From NCBI GenBank assembly GCA_945787595.1, contig CALZJV010000142.1, positions 1-24,626 on the forward strand: a DNA stretch of 24,626 nucleotides, written 5' to 3'. Source of the stretch: an uncultured Desulfobacterales bacterium (lineage in GTDB: Bacteria > Desulfobacterota > Desulfobacteria > Desulfobacterales > JAFDCJ01). Below, piece by piece: positions 1-7,605 of the stretch. The notes beneath the pieces were generated by a model. It did no database searches. It worked only from the letters and a program-made list of their open reading frames with translations, and was not told where the DNA came from. Numbering within the stretch: the first letter of the stretch is position 1; each line of letters starts with the position of its first letter. Both the position numbers and the translations under genes were made by a program.

Positions 1-438
1 GTACCGGATGTGATCGAACTAAAGGATCCGGCCTATAAAAAGCATAAAAAGGGAGTCGTTCATTTTGAACATAAGAAACACCAGGATGATTATGCCAAGG
101 AATATCCGGAGTATTATAAAAATGGTTGCGGTGAGTGTCACCACGATGAAGACAATAAACCGCTATCCAATTTGAAAGAGGGTGACGAGGTTCAAAAGTG
201 CATCGAGTGCCACAAAATAGCAGCTGAAATACCCAAAAAAGATAAGAAAGCTTTAAAAAAAGATTTTAAGGCCAAGAAAATCTCTGAAGAAGAGCTTAAT
301 TCCAAAATTTTAGAATATCATGCCGAGGCGCTGCACGAAAATTGCAGGGTTTGCCACAAAAATTACAATAAAAAATACAAACCTAAAAAGAAAGCTCCGA
401 CTACCTGCGCCAAGTGCCATCCGAAAAAGAAAAAATAG
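1..438 (+). CDS. Tetrahaem class III cytochrome c (cytochrome c3 family), 5' end missing
   Basis: The reading frame is already open at base 1, so the gene begins upstream of the window and its signal peptide is not seen. The visible 145 or so residues contain four CxxCH haem-binding motifs (CGECH, CIECH, CRVCH, CAKCH) and an upstream HFEHKKH stretch that can supply axial histidine ligands. This is the pattern of class III cytochromes c, which in sulfate reducers are periplasmic electron carriers between hydrogenases or formate dehydrogenases and membrane complexes. The protein is very lysine rich and ends in a poly-lysine tail, typical of basic cytochromes c3. The spacing between the second and third haem motifs is longer than in compact c3. 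It converges on the dsr operon and ends about 30 bp before a terminator. Family is certain; the exact subtype and redox partner are inferred. Confidence 0.85.
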   Translation, partial: VPDVIELKDPAYKKHKKGVVHFEHKKHQDDYAKEYPEYYKNGCGECHHDEDNKPLSNLKEGDEVQKCIECHKIAAEIPKKDKKALKKDFKAKKISEEELNSKILEYHAEALHENCRVCHKNYNKKYKPKKKAPTTCAKCHPKKKK

Positions 439-470
439 AAATATAAATCATAACCGGTAAAATTTAAAAA

Positions 471-505
471 GGCTAAGCATTTTCATGATGCTTAGCCTTT
501 TTTTT
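471..505. terminator. Hairpin terminator between convergent genes
   Basis: A perfect 10-bp stem (GGCTAAGCAT at 471-480, ATGCTTAGCC at 488-497) with a 7-nt loop is followed by eight T on the plus strand. On its other side lie five A (466-470), so it can also act on the minus strand. It ends the cytochrome transcript and probably the dsr operon. The stop codon of the minus-strand methyltransferase (492-494) lies inside the stem. Confidence 0.85.
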
Positions 506-1325
506 GCAAAACAACGCCCGCCCAGCCGAGCTCATTGTCTGTCCAAGAACATTTAAAATAGGTTTTGGCGAAAACTTCCAGCAAATCATCCACTTCACCG
601 TTCTTTATACCCGACAGAATGAGGGTTCCTCTGTTATCGGTTACCTCAGTCAGCCGGGAAACCAGCTTTTTCAGGCTGGGATAGCGCAAATTTGCCAAAA
701 CCATTTTAAACTGTTGGTCAAGAGTTTCCAAAGATTGTCCAGATATCATGATCCGATCTTCAAGTCCGTTGATTTTTACGTTTGCGGCCGCTTCCACGCG
801 CGCACCATCCATACCGCCCAGCACAGCGGTGAGAATCAACACACCCGTGCCTGTCCCAATATCCAGCACAGTACTGTCTTTTCGCGTATCAATGGCCTGA
901 TCGCCCAGGAGCACAAATTCAATTGCTTTGATCGCCAACCGGGTGCTGGGATGCCTTCCGATACCGAAGGAGGCACCCGGTTTTAATTGTACCAACACAT
1001 CTTTTGGTTTGGTCCGGTAGGGATGATCGGGGGGGGTGAGCACCACGTGCCTTGATATACGAACGGGTTTGGTGAAGGATCGTTCCAGAAACGTGCTGCC
1101 GAATTCATAGGTGTAGGTGAGCTCCCCGGAAAAAACTAAGTCTCTGATCACGGTTTTGATTTTCTTTTTATTTAACCCGTACCTTTCACATATTAGTTTT
1201 TCCAGAGCTAAAGGTGTTATTTTAGTGGTCGATGATGCAATCGTTGCGATCACATCGCTGAAGATTGTTTTTTCGTCTGCCTGTCGCAAGCAATCATTTC
1301 CGGGAATTTTTAAATTTGGCTGCAT
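492..1325 (-). CDS. PrmA-like SAM-dependent methyltransferase, last gene of the dsr operon
   Basis: The 277-residue protein has an N-terminal winged-helix-like part (about 1-75) and a C-terminal Rossmann methyltransferase domain. It resembles ribosomal protein L11 methyltransferase: FGIGRHPSTRLAI corresponds to the PrmA FGTGTHPTT segment, VLDIGTGTGVL is SAM motif I, and LANLRYPSL corresponds to the PrmA VANILA motif. The gene starts inside the 3' end of dsrN (32-nt overlap), suggesting translational coupling; no strong ribosome binding site is visible. Oddity: after motif I the chain runs LGGMDGARVEAAANVKING, about 8-9 residues shorter than PrmA. The second beta strand and its GxDIDP acidic motif, which normally holds the SAM ribose, are absent. 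Activity is therefore uncertain. The substrate is unknown; L11 is not assured, because a PrmA-like fold at the end of a dsr operon could serve another target. Confidence 0.7.
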   Translation of the reverse strand: MQPNLKIPGNDCLRQADEKTIFSDVIATIASSTTKITPLALEKLICERYGLNKKKIKTVIRDLVFSGELTYTYEFGSTFLERSFTKPVRISRHVVLTPPDHPYRTKPKDVLVQLKPGASFGIGRHPSTRLAIKAIEFVLLGDQAIDTRKDSTVLDIGTGTGVLILTAVLGGMDGARVEAAANVKINGLEDRIMISGQSLETLDQQFKMVLANLRYPSLKKLVSRLTEVTDNRGTLILSGIKNGEVDDLLEVFAKTYFKCSWTDNELGWAGVVLQKKG

Positions 1326-2931
1326 TGCGGATCAATGCCCCGGCCCAGCCGGGGGTACCAAGGGCATGCACATGAGTGTAGGTGGCCAGGACATTCTTAT
1401 ATACAATTCCATCTCGATCTTTATTGATACCCACGCCCCGTTTCATATGAAAAACAAGATCATTCTCACCGCCGGCTAATTGCGACACCCGTGAGTAATG
1501 AAACTCATGCCCTCTGATCTCGGTACCAATATCGTAGTAAGGATTTTCACCCTCGACAGTAACGATGGTGTATCCATGGCCCTGAGGTTTTTTATAAAAA
1601 TCAAATGCCAGGGGAAGGACCCCGACCATGTGATGGGTGTTGCCCTCCAAAACCAGCTTCTCTCCCAGATACATCAAACCACCACATTCTGCGTAAATGG
1701 GAAAACCGTCATCGGCCATCGCCTTTAATTGTTGATTGAAGCTTATATTCTCTGCTAATTGTTCGGCATGGGTTTCGGGAAAGCCGCCGCCGATGTAAAG
1801 AGCATCCAGTTCAACCAGTTCCCGGTCCTTTAGTGGACTGATAAAAATGACTTCGGCGCCCCCGTCGGAGAGTGCATCGATATTCTCCGGATAATAAAAC
1901 TGAAAGGCGGAATCTCGGATGATGCCAATTCTGGGGGACGAAGTCACGATACCGGATGTTGGCCGCAGGTTGCTGGCCGCTGGCCCCTGGTCGCGGGTCC
2001 CTTTGGGCTTAATACTAGATACTCGATGCTGGATTCTCGATTCTCGATAAAGGGATTGGCTTTCTAGCCTCGGATTTTTAGTTTCCGCATTCCGCATTCC
2101 CCCTTCCGCATTCAATTCCATTCCCAGGTCCCAATTCAGATCTCTGTCTTCTGATCTCTGGCCTCTGCCATCTGGCCTCTGTCCTCTGTCCTCTGCCTTC
2201 TGTCTTCTGTCTTCTGCCATCAGCGCAGGCGCTTGTTGGGAAATTTTCAAAATGGCATTCAGGTCGAGATGCTGTTCAGCAATTTTTGCGATCTCTTCAA
2301 TGGCGTCAGTGGCCCAATCGTGTTCAGGCGTGGGTACCAACCCCAGATGGCGTTCGGGGAAATGCTGTTGATCGAGCTTGGGAATGGCGCCAAGCACCGG
2401 AATACCACAGTAATGCTCGATACTGTCGCGTAATTTTTTTTCGTGCCGCCGGTTGGCAACCCGGTTTAGTATCACAGCTTTGACCATAACATCCGGATCA
2501 AACAAAGAACACCCCATCACCACCGCAGCCATCGTGCGGGTGATTTTGGTGCAATCAACACACAACACCACCGGACACTGGAGCAGTTTGGCAAGCTCCG
2601 CCGTACTGGTGCTGCCCTCGAGATCGATGCCGTCAAATAGACCCCGGTTGCCCTCGATTATCGAGAGACTGCAATCTGTAGAATGATGAAGAAATGACTG
2701 AAGATTGTCTTTTTGACTTAAAAGAAAAGAGTCCAGATTATAACAGGGTCGGTCGGCCGCAAGGGCCAGCCAGCCCGCATCAATATAATCCGGACCTTTT
2801 TTGAAAGGAGATATGGATTTGCCAAGCTTGCTCAGGGCAGCAATGATTCCGATGGATAGTATGGTCTTTCCCGAACCGCCGCGCAGGGCGGCAATGATTA
2901 TTCTGGGAATTTCCATTCCATCTGGCTGCAT
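1294..2931 (-). CDS. dsrN: DsrN / CbiA-like glutamine-dependent amidase with a repeat-derived linker insertion
   Basis: The protein belongs to the cobyrinate a,c-diamide synthase family. The N-terminal P-loop domain carries GGSGKT at residues 18-23 for ATP. The C-terminal class I glutamine amidotransferase domain has the nucleophile cysteine in YAECGGLMYL and the histidine in GHEFHYSR. In dsr clusters this family is called DsrN and is linked to amidation of sirohaem for DsrAB; a cobalamin role cannot be excluded from sequence. The start at 2931 is supported by an AGGA about 6 nt upstream. The gene lies 51 bp after dsrD and overlaps the next gene by 32 nt. At 545 residues it is about 90 longer than the usual roughly 455. 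The excess is residues 239-330, encoded by heptanucleotide arrays and placed exactly in the linker between the two domains, so both catalytic halves stay intact. Confidence 0.88.
   Translation of the reverse strand: MQPDGMEIPRIIIAALRGGSGKTILSIGIIAALSKLGKSISPFKKGPDYIDAGWLALAADRPCYNLDSFLLSQKDNLQSFLHHSTDCSLSIIEGNRGLFDGIDLEGSTSTAELAKLLQCPVVLCVDCTKITRTMAAVVMGCSLFDPDVMVKAVILNRVANRRHEKKLRDSIEHYCGIPVLGAIPKLDQQHFPERHLGLVPTPEHDWATDAIEEIAKIAEQHLDLNAILKISQQAPALMAEDRRQKAEDRGQRPDGRGQRSEDRDLNWDLGMELNAEGGMRNAETKNPRLESQSLYRESRIQHRVSSIKPKGTRDQGPAASNLRPTSGIVTSSPRIGIIRDSAFQFYYPENIDALSDGGAEVIFISPLKDRELVELDALYIGGGFPETHAEQLAENISFNQQLKAMADDGFPIYAECGGLMYLGEKLVLEGNTHHMVGVLPLAFDFYKKPQGHGYTIVTVEGENPYYDIGTEIRGHEFHYSRVSQLAGGENDLVFHMKRGVGINKDRDGIVYKNVLATYTHVHALGTPGWAGALIRNAAKFKNSRK
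1942..2219. repeat. Four heptanucleotide arrays inserted in-frame in dsrN
   Basis: On the plus strand the insertion is a succession of 7-nt arrays. At 1954-2002 there are seven GGNNNNN units such as GGCCGCT. At 2018-2052 there are five GATNNNN units such as GATTCTC. At 2083-2124 there are TTCCGCA-like units. At 2143-2219 there are eleven TCTGNNN units without a register break. Because 3 x 7 nt is 7 codons, the last array reads on the minus strand as a seven-residue repeat (EDRRQKA, EDRGQRP, DGRGQRS). Removing the block brings DsrN back to normal family length. Confidence 0.9.
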
Positions 2932-2982
2932 TGATTCCTGTTCAAAAATAAATTTAAAACGGCCTGGGTGGAAAAATAGTGG

Positions 2983-3222
2983 CTAGCCTTCGTGTTCTGC
3001 ACCCGCTTGTTTGCCGGTACCTTTGAGACCGTACATTGATGTACTGCCGCTGGACCAGTACTCTAAAACTTCTTCTGTCACCAATCTATTTATCAGCTTT
3101 TTGGCCTCCCGCGGTTTTAATTCGAGAATTTTGGATAAATCGTTAAAATAAAACTTGGATTTTGATTTCTGCTTTTTTTGTAATCCCTCAACAATTTTCT
3201 GTTTCGCTTCCTCGTATTCCAT
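2983..3222 (-). CDS. dsrD: DsrD, activator of dissimilatory sulfite reductase
   Basis: A 79-residue winged-helix protein starting MEYEEAKQKIVEGL, with the typical DsrD core (FYFNDLSKILELKPREAKKL, then a helix and the wing YWSSGSTSMYGLKG). DsrD occurs in organisms with reductive-type DsrAB and is reported to stimulate DsrAB allosterically rather than to bind DNA. Its length matches the family (about 78 residues). AGAGGT lies about 7 nt before the ATG. It sits 71 bp after dsrB, behind an intercistronic hairpin, and 51 bp before dsrN, in the operon order known from Desulfovibrio and its relatives. Confidence 0.95.
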   Translation of the reverse strand: MEYEEAKQKIVEGLQKKQKSKSKFYFNDLSKILELKPREAKKLINRLVTEEVLEYWSSGSTSMYGLKGTGKQAGAEHEG

Positions 3223-3248
3223 AGAATAACCTCTTTTGGGTGACGGTC

Positions 3249-3278
3249 GGCGGAGGAGCTACGAGAGCGTCCCCCGCC
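3249..3278 (-). promoter_or_regulatory. Intercistronic hairpin between dsrB and dsrD
   Basis: In the dsr mRNA the sequence folds into a 9-bp stem (GGCGGGGGA with TCCTCCGCC, one G-U pair), continued after a one-base bulge by GCT/AGC around a CTCGT loop. No U-tract follows on the minus strand, so it does not look like a terminator of the operon. A run of seven T follows it on the plus strand (3281-3287), so it has the form of an intrinsic terminator for antisense transcripts. A role in mRNA processing or stability at the dsrAB/dsrD boundary is an inference. Confidence 0.6.
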
Positions 3279-3293
3279 TGTTTTTTTAAATAT

Positions 3294-4439
3294 TTAGAAT
3301 TTAAATTGCGTGGTCTGGCGCCAGGTAAAGTAGGCCGGATCACGGAAATCATCAATCAGATGATGGGTAAATTCCAGCTCACATTTTTCAAAAAACCGCT
3401 CCCATCCAATTCGCTCCGCCCATTCGCCCAGACGCTCGTATTTGTTGGCATCTTTGGCATAGGCCTCAATTATTTGCTTGATGGTTGCAGTGGTCTGGGG
3501 CCAGCGCGGTGCTTCGTTGGGAATAAAGGCCACCACCACCTTGGAAAACTTCGGCGGGCTGATCCGGTTGGACACTTTGCCACCGGCCATGATGACGATT
3601 CCATCGCCTTCGGTGTCTGCCAAGGGCATGGACGGGCACATGGTGTAGCAGTTGCCGCAAAACATGCAGCGATCTTCCTTGACGGCCACGCTGTTGACTT
3701 TCTGCCCTTCAAATTCGACCTTGGCCGGCCTGATGGCCGCCGTCGGGCAGGCTGCAATCGCCAGCGGAACCTCGCACATCTTGTCCAGATATTCATGGTC
3801 CAGCAGCGGTGGTTTGCGGTGATACCCCAAAATGGCGATGTCCGAGCAATGAACCGCTCCGCACATGTTCAGACAGCAGGCCAGAGAGACCCGTAAATGT
3901 GCCGGCAATCTGTGATCCTTGAAATCATCAAAGAGCACATCCATGGCTGCCTTCACCGGGCCGGATGCATCCGTGGCCGGGGTGTGGCAGTGGATCCAGC
4001 CTTGGGTATGCACGATGTTGGTAATTCCGGCGCCGGTGCCGCCCACCGGAAATTTATAGCTGCCGCCCGCAAACTTGCGGCTTTCGAGGTCTTCCACCAG
4101 TGGTTTGACTTTGTCTTCACTGTCCACCAAAAATTCGATGTTGTTGCGGGTGGTGAAGCGCATGTAACCGTCGCAATGCTTTTCGGCGATTTCGCAAATT
4201 TCACGGATGTGGCTGGTGCTCATAAGCCGGGCACCGCCGACCCTGACCGTGAAAACCTTGTCGCCGGATTTTGCCGTATGGTAGTAAACGCCGGGTTGGA
4301 TATATTGGTGGTACAGCCAGGTGCCTTTATTCTTAGCAATTACCGGCGGATAAAATTCGTCGAATTTCCTCGGACCGATATCCGAGATACGGTTTTCCAT
4401 CGGTTTGTCAGGATTGTAACCTGATGATACAAATGCCAT
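3294..4439 (-). CDS. dsrB: Dissimilatory sulfite reductase beta subunit
   Basis: DsrB forms the alpha2beta2 sirohaem enzyme with DsrA and reduces sulfite in the cytoplasm, passing sulfur to DsrC. The 381-residue length is typical. Cysteines for the sirohaem-coupled [4Fe-4S] cluster are at 151, 188, 189 and 193 ([13 protein letters not shown] region), the same numbering as in Desulfovibrio vulgaris. The inserted ferredoxin domain has C231 and C258, C261, C264 (CMFCGNC). The start is preceded by GGGGGA about 7 nt upstream and lies 12 bp after the dsrA stop. It is read in the opposite direction to long plus-strand shadow frames that have no family features. Confidence 0.98.
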   Translation of the reverse strand: MAFVSSGYNPDKPMENRISDIGPRKFDEFYPPVIAKNKGTWLYHQYIQPGVYYHTAKSGDKVFTVRVGGARLMSTSHIREICEIAEKHCDGYMRFTTRNNIEFLVDSEDKVKPLVEDLESRKFAGGSYKFPVGGTGAGITNIVHTQGWIHCHTPATDASGPVKAAMDVLFDDFKDHRLPAHLRVSLACCLNMCGAVHCSDIAILGYHRKPPLLDHEYLDKMCEVPLAIAACPTAAIRPAKVEFEGQKVNSVAVKEDRCMFCGNCYTMCPSMPLADTEGDGIVIMAGGKVSNRISPPKFSKVVVAFIPNEAPRWPQTTATIKQIIEAYAKDANKYERLGEWAERIGWERFFEKCELEFTHHLIDDFRDPAYFTWRQTTQFKF

Positions 4440-4451
4440 GTTTTGTCCCCC

Positions 4452-5765
4452 TTATCTCTGATGATGTTTTCTGAATTCGTTGATGTCACGCGTCCAACCA
4501 CCCTCGACTTCCTCTTCCTTCCAGAAAATGTAGGGGTTGGATCTGGGTTCGGAAACCATCCGTGGATCGGGCTTTAGACCGGTCGCCTCGAGTAACCTCT
4601 GGAAGCCCTGACGCTTCATGAGCTCACCGAGACGCTCCCGGTTCTTACCTTCTTCCATCCACCAATCCCAAATGCCCTCAATGATCTCTTTGATCTCATC
4701 ATAGGGTTCCTCGGCCTTGACAAAGGGAACCAGCATGGAGCCCATCTGGGCACCGTCGAGAATCGGGGCTTTGGCGCCGACCAGAATGGAAAGACCTCTG
4801 TCCTCTCCAATTCTCAGGGCTCTGGGCATGACATTGATGCAGTGCATGCAGCGGTTGCATTCCTTGTTATCAATCATCAGTTTGTTGTCTTCCATCCACA
4901 TGCATTTGGTGGGGCAAAGATCGATAACCTCTTTTTGGATGTCAAAGGGACCCCAGTCACGACCGGAATGGGCACCACCATTGGGCGGCAGCTCACCGCC
5001 GATATAAGCCTGAACCGCTTCCTGATCGACGGGGATATCGTCTCTCCAGGTTCCGATATAAGACATGTCCGCCCGGGCGATGGATGCCACACAGCAGTTC
5101 GGGCACCCGTCGAACTTGAATTTAAATTTATAGGGAAATGCCGGCCGGTGTAGCTCGTCCTGGTACTCCTGGGTCAGATGGTAGCAAAGGGCGTGGGTAT
5201 CATAGCAGGCATATTCGCAGCGGGCCGCACCGATACAGTCGGAAGGCGTCCGCAGGTTGGAACCGGATCCGCCCAGATCCTGGTTGTAGGTATGGGTCAT
5301 TTCATAAAAAATTTCTTCCAGCTGGGGGGTGGTGGTTCCAAGAAATATGATGTCGCCGGTGGATCCGTGCATGTTGGTGATACCACTGCCCCGAAAATCC
5401 CACAGATCACATAGCTGGCGCAGGTATTCGGCGGTGTAAAATTTTCCGCTGGGCTGGTTGACACGCATGGTGTGGAAGTGCGCCACGCCCGGAAACTTTT
5501 CCGGCTGATCGCAATAGCGGCCGATAACACCGCCGCCGTAACCGAATACGCCGACGATACCGCCGTGCTTCCAATGGGTGCGGCCATGCTTGAATGATAG
5601 TTCCAGAATCCCGATAAGATCTTCAACGACATCCTGGGGAATCTGGAATTCTACGTTGGCTTCATTTTTTGCCCTCACTTCGGCCTGTTGCTTGAGATCA
5701 GACACAAAGCTCGGCCACGGCCCGCTTTCAAGCTGGTCCAACAAAGGGGTTTCGTGTTTTGCCAT
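4452..5765 (-). CDS. dsrA: Dissimilatory sulfite reductase alpha subunit
   Basis: First gene of the dsr operon, 437 residues, full length. Residues C177 and C183 (CIGAARC) with C221 and C225 form the sirohaem [4Fe-4S] motif C-x5-C...C-x3-C. The ferredoxin insertion has C284, C303, C306 and C309 (CNRCMHC). All positions coincide with Desulfovibrio vulgaris DsrA numbering. An extra cysteine at 224 makes the second half CPNCC instead of the CPNDC or CPNGC I remember from relatives. GGAGGT lies 7 nt upstream of the ATG. Together with dsrD the sequence indicates a reductive bacterial-type enzyme, used in sulfate, sulfite or thiosulfate respiration. Confidence 0.98.
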   Translation of the reverse strand: MAKHETPLLDQLESGPWPSFVSDLKQQAEVRAKNEANVEFQIPQDVVEDLIGILELSFKHGRTHWKHGGIVGVFGYGGGVIGRYCDQPEKFPGVAHFHTMRVNQPSGKFYTAEYLRQLCDLWDFRGSGITNMHGSTGDIIFLGTTTPQLEEIFYEMTHTYNQDLGGSGSNLRTPSDCIGAARCEYACYDTHALCYHLTQEYQDELHRPAFPYKFKFKFDGCPNCCVASIARADMSYIGTWRDDIPVDQEAVQAYIGGELPPNGGAHSGRDWGPFDIQKEVIDLCPTKCMWMEDNKLMIDNKECNRCMHCINVMPRALRIGEDRGLSILVGAKAPILDGAQMGSMLVPFVKAEEPYDEIKEIIEGIWDWWMEEGKNRERLGELMKRQGFQRLLEATGLKPDPRMVSEPRSNPYIFWKEEEVEGGWTRDINEFRKHHQR

Positions 5766-5884
5766 TATTTACCTCCATTTAGTTAATTTAGGGTATTGCC
5801 GATGTCACCTCCTCTCGACCTTTTTAGTATGAATTTAATACTCAATATTATTGCAAAAATTCCCATTTTTTCAATCAAGGGGCA

Positions 5885-5913
5885 GATATAAAATTTATCT
5901 CTGTTCTTGTCAA
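5885..5913 (-). promoter_or_regulatory. dsrA: Candidate sigma70 promoter of the dsr operon
   Basis: On the minus strand a perfect -35 box TTGACA (5908-5913) is followed after 17 nt by TATATC (5885-5890), four of six matches to the -10 box. Transcription would start near 5878, giving a leader of about 113 nt before the dsrA ATG. The surrounding 5820-5920 is AT-rich. This is the best match seen in the 477-bp gap; it is not tested. Confidence 0.55.
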
Positions 5914-6073
5914 TAAAAAACCACGATTTCGTCAGTTAACAGGTTAAAAAAATTAAAGATTGCAAAACTCACCTTATCTAGCGGATCACAATAGAAAGAA
6001 ACACCAGATGTTGTAGCTCTATAATCCAAAAGTAGGTAATCCATCGTGGTAGCTTTCAATTTCGATTAATTCC

Positions 6074-6164
6074 GGAGTATTGGAGTACTGGAGTATTGGA
6101 GTAATGACGAAAGGATTGACGTCTTGTTTTTCAACACTCCAATACTCCATCGCTCCAGTACTCC
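6074..6164. repeat. Inverted pair of octanucleotide arrays
   Basis: Four GGAGTANT units (6074-6105) face four units of the reverse complement ANTACTCC type (6133-6164) across a 27-bp spacer, so the two 32-bp arms can form a long imperfect hairpin. It lies between the dsr promoter and the 3' end of the 6243-7421 gene. Otherwise the gap 5766-6242 holds only the dsr leader and promoter and AT-rich sequence without a recognisable gene. Confidence 0.85.
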
Positions 6165-6242
6165 AAGGCCGAGACTTTCAAGAACTCCTGACAACCTTAA
6201 AATTAGATTTTTATTGGTCATAGTTCCGTAAAATATTTATTA

Positions 6243-7421
6243 TCAAAGCACCTGCCCGATAACCCGTGTCAACTCCTCAATATGCTCTTTTAAATGCTGC
6301 TTAACGACCCGGACCTCGGGGGCTTGCCGATTAAAGGTATGGATTGCGGCTTTGCTCAGCTCATACAAATCTTCTTTTGTGCAGACCGACAGATAATAAC
6401 GAAAGCATTCGTCGATGGAATCAGGCATAAATGCAAAATGCGGCTTTTGGGCCAGGCCTTCTAAAAATCCAGCCAGAGTGCTTTTCACGGCCAGCCGATT
6501 GGCCCAGATAATATCTCCGACACCCTCAAAACGATCCAATCGCATGCGGATGGAAAGATTTAAGAAGAAGATCAACAAGGCCTGCAATATCAACTCAACA
6601 TCCTTTTCGTCGTTATTAAGATCGGATAAATTATCCAAAAGAGGCGTGTAGCCTCGTACGCTAATCAACTTTAGATCAAGCTCACCGTATTCAATTTTGA
6701 CGACAAAATCACCGGCAGCATGGTGCCAGGAAAAGATCTGCTCAAAGGATTCGACGTTATAATAATAGGTTAAAATTCTTGCAGCCTGTCGGTAAAGATC
6801 GGCCGTTTGTTCCAAGGACAGGTAAAAGCGATTCCGTATGTCATCCCAGACCAGAATTTTGTTATTGTTGTCTGAGGGGTCTCTGGCAATATGAAATTCG
6901 TTGTAGCCTTCAAACCATTGACCCAAAAACATCCGGATTTTACGATCTCCCGCAAACTCAACTTCACCGAATCCGTATACTTCCGGCAAAAAGCAAAGAG
7001 GATATTCATCGTACAGCTTTGATAAACAATGATATTCCTTTTTAATGGTCTCGATGCCTGTCTCAGACACTGCCACATTAAGTACAAAAGAAATCTTTTG
7101 ATGACGGGCAAGCACTTCTATGCGCGCCGGATGGTAGAATTCCCCGTGCTTTTCGAGGCCAATCCGGATTTCGCGGATGTCCTGCGGTTTTATATCCTGC
7201 TGCAGGCTCCGGGTAAGTGCCCGGCAAAGAATCTTATAGCCATCGCTTTCAAAGAAGGTTCGAACGGCATGAAAATATTCTCCAAGGCAGATGGAGATGG
7301 CGGCATGTTTCTTTGAGAAATGACGTGACAAAGGCAGGGGCTGCCGCCAGAGAGCACTGTTTTGGCTTACAGGTGTTTCAGCGGGGGAAATAAAATAGTA
7401 AAATTGCGGTGTATAAGGCAT
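6243..7421 (-). CDS. Unrecognised 392-residue protein
   Basis: I do not recognise the family. The frame is long, has normal amino-acid use and no signal peptide or membrane segment, so it is probably a real cytoplasmic protein. Residues about 95-170 alternate strands and helices (FVLNVAVSETGIETIKKEY, then LPEVYGFG). A FSWHHAAGDFVVK segment follows further on; this order is faintly like protein-kinase-like or aminoglycoside-phosphotransferase folds, but no complete catalytic motif is visible. The C-terminal half is helical and hydrophobic (ILQALLIFFLNLSIRMRLDRF). The ATG at 7421 has no ribosome binding site and a heptamer array begins 9 bp upstream, so the true start is uncertain. It is downstream of the TPR gene on the same strand, separated by the 7431-7605 repeat. 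Confidence 0.6.
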   Translation of the reverse strand: MPYTPQFYYFISPAETPVSQNSALWRQPLPLSRHFSKKHAAISICLGEYFHAVRTFFESDGYKILCRALTRSLQQDIKPQDIREIRIGLEKHGEFYHPARIEVLARHQKISFVLNVAVSETGIETIKKEYHCLSKLYDEYPLCFLPEVYGFGEVEFAGDRKIRMFLGQWFEGYNEFHIARDPSDNNNKILVWDDIRNRFYLSLEQTADLYRQAARILTYYYNVESFEQIFSWHHAAGDFVVKIEYGELDLKLISVRGYTPLLDNLSDLNNDEKDVELILQALLIFFLNLSIRMRLDRFEGVGDIIWANRLAVKSTLAGFLEGLAQKPHFAFMPDSIDECFRYYLSVCTKEDLYELSKAAIHTFNRQAPEVRVVKQHLKEHIEELTRVIGQVL

Positions 7422-7430
7422 GGCTTTTTT

Positions 7431-7605
7431 AGACGTCAGATGACAGACGTCAGAGGTCAGAAATCAGAAGACAGAAAACAGGAAGTAAGTGATTGAAAAA
7501 TAAGCATATTTTTCATCAATATCCGTCATCTGTCTTCTGTACTCTGTCATCTGTTCTTCGTCCTCTGCTCTCTGTCATCTGTCATCCGTCTTCTGTTTTC
7601 TGTGC
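7431..7605. repeat. Inverted pair of heptanucleotide arrays
   Basis: The left arm 7431-7486 has eight AGANNNC-type units (for example AGACGTC, AGATGAC). The right arm 7529-7605 has eleven TCTGNNN-type units in unbroken 7-nt register, which is the reverse-complement motif. The spacer contains a smaller hairpin (GATTGAAAAATA/TATTTTTCATCAAT, near 7491-7520). The right arm supplies the last codons and stop of the TPR gene. The right arm has the same unit type as one of the dsrN arrays (2143-2219). Confidence 0.9.

Noticed and set aside
504..986. 160-codon plus-strand frame opposite the methyltransferase
   Set aside because: No recognisable motifs; the minus-strand frame carries PrmA-like motifs across the same bases.
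3240..4424. Two long plus-strand frames (218 and 175 codons) opposite dsrB
   Set aside because: They mirror dsrB, have no family motifs and no ribosome binding sites; the dsrB cysteine pattern on the minus strand is unambiguous.
7431..7605. Possible CRISPR array
   Set aside because: Units are 7 nt, degenerate and without spacers; no cas genes are nearby.
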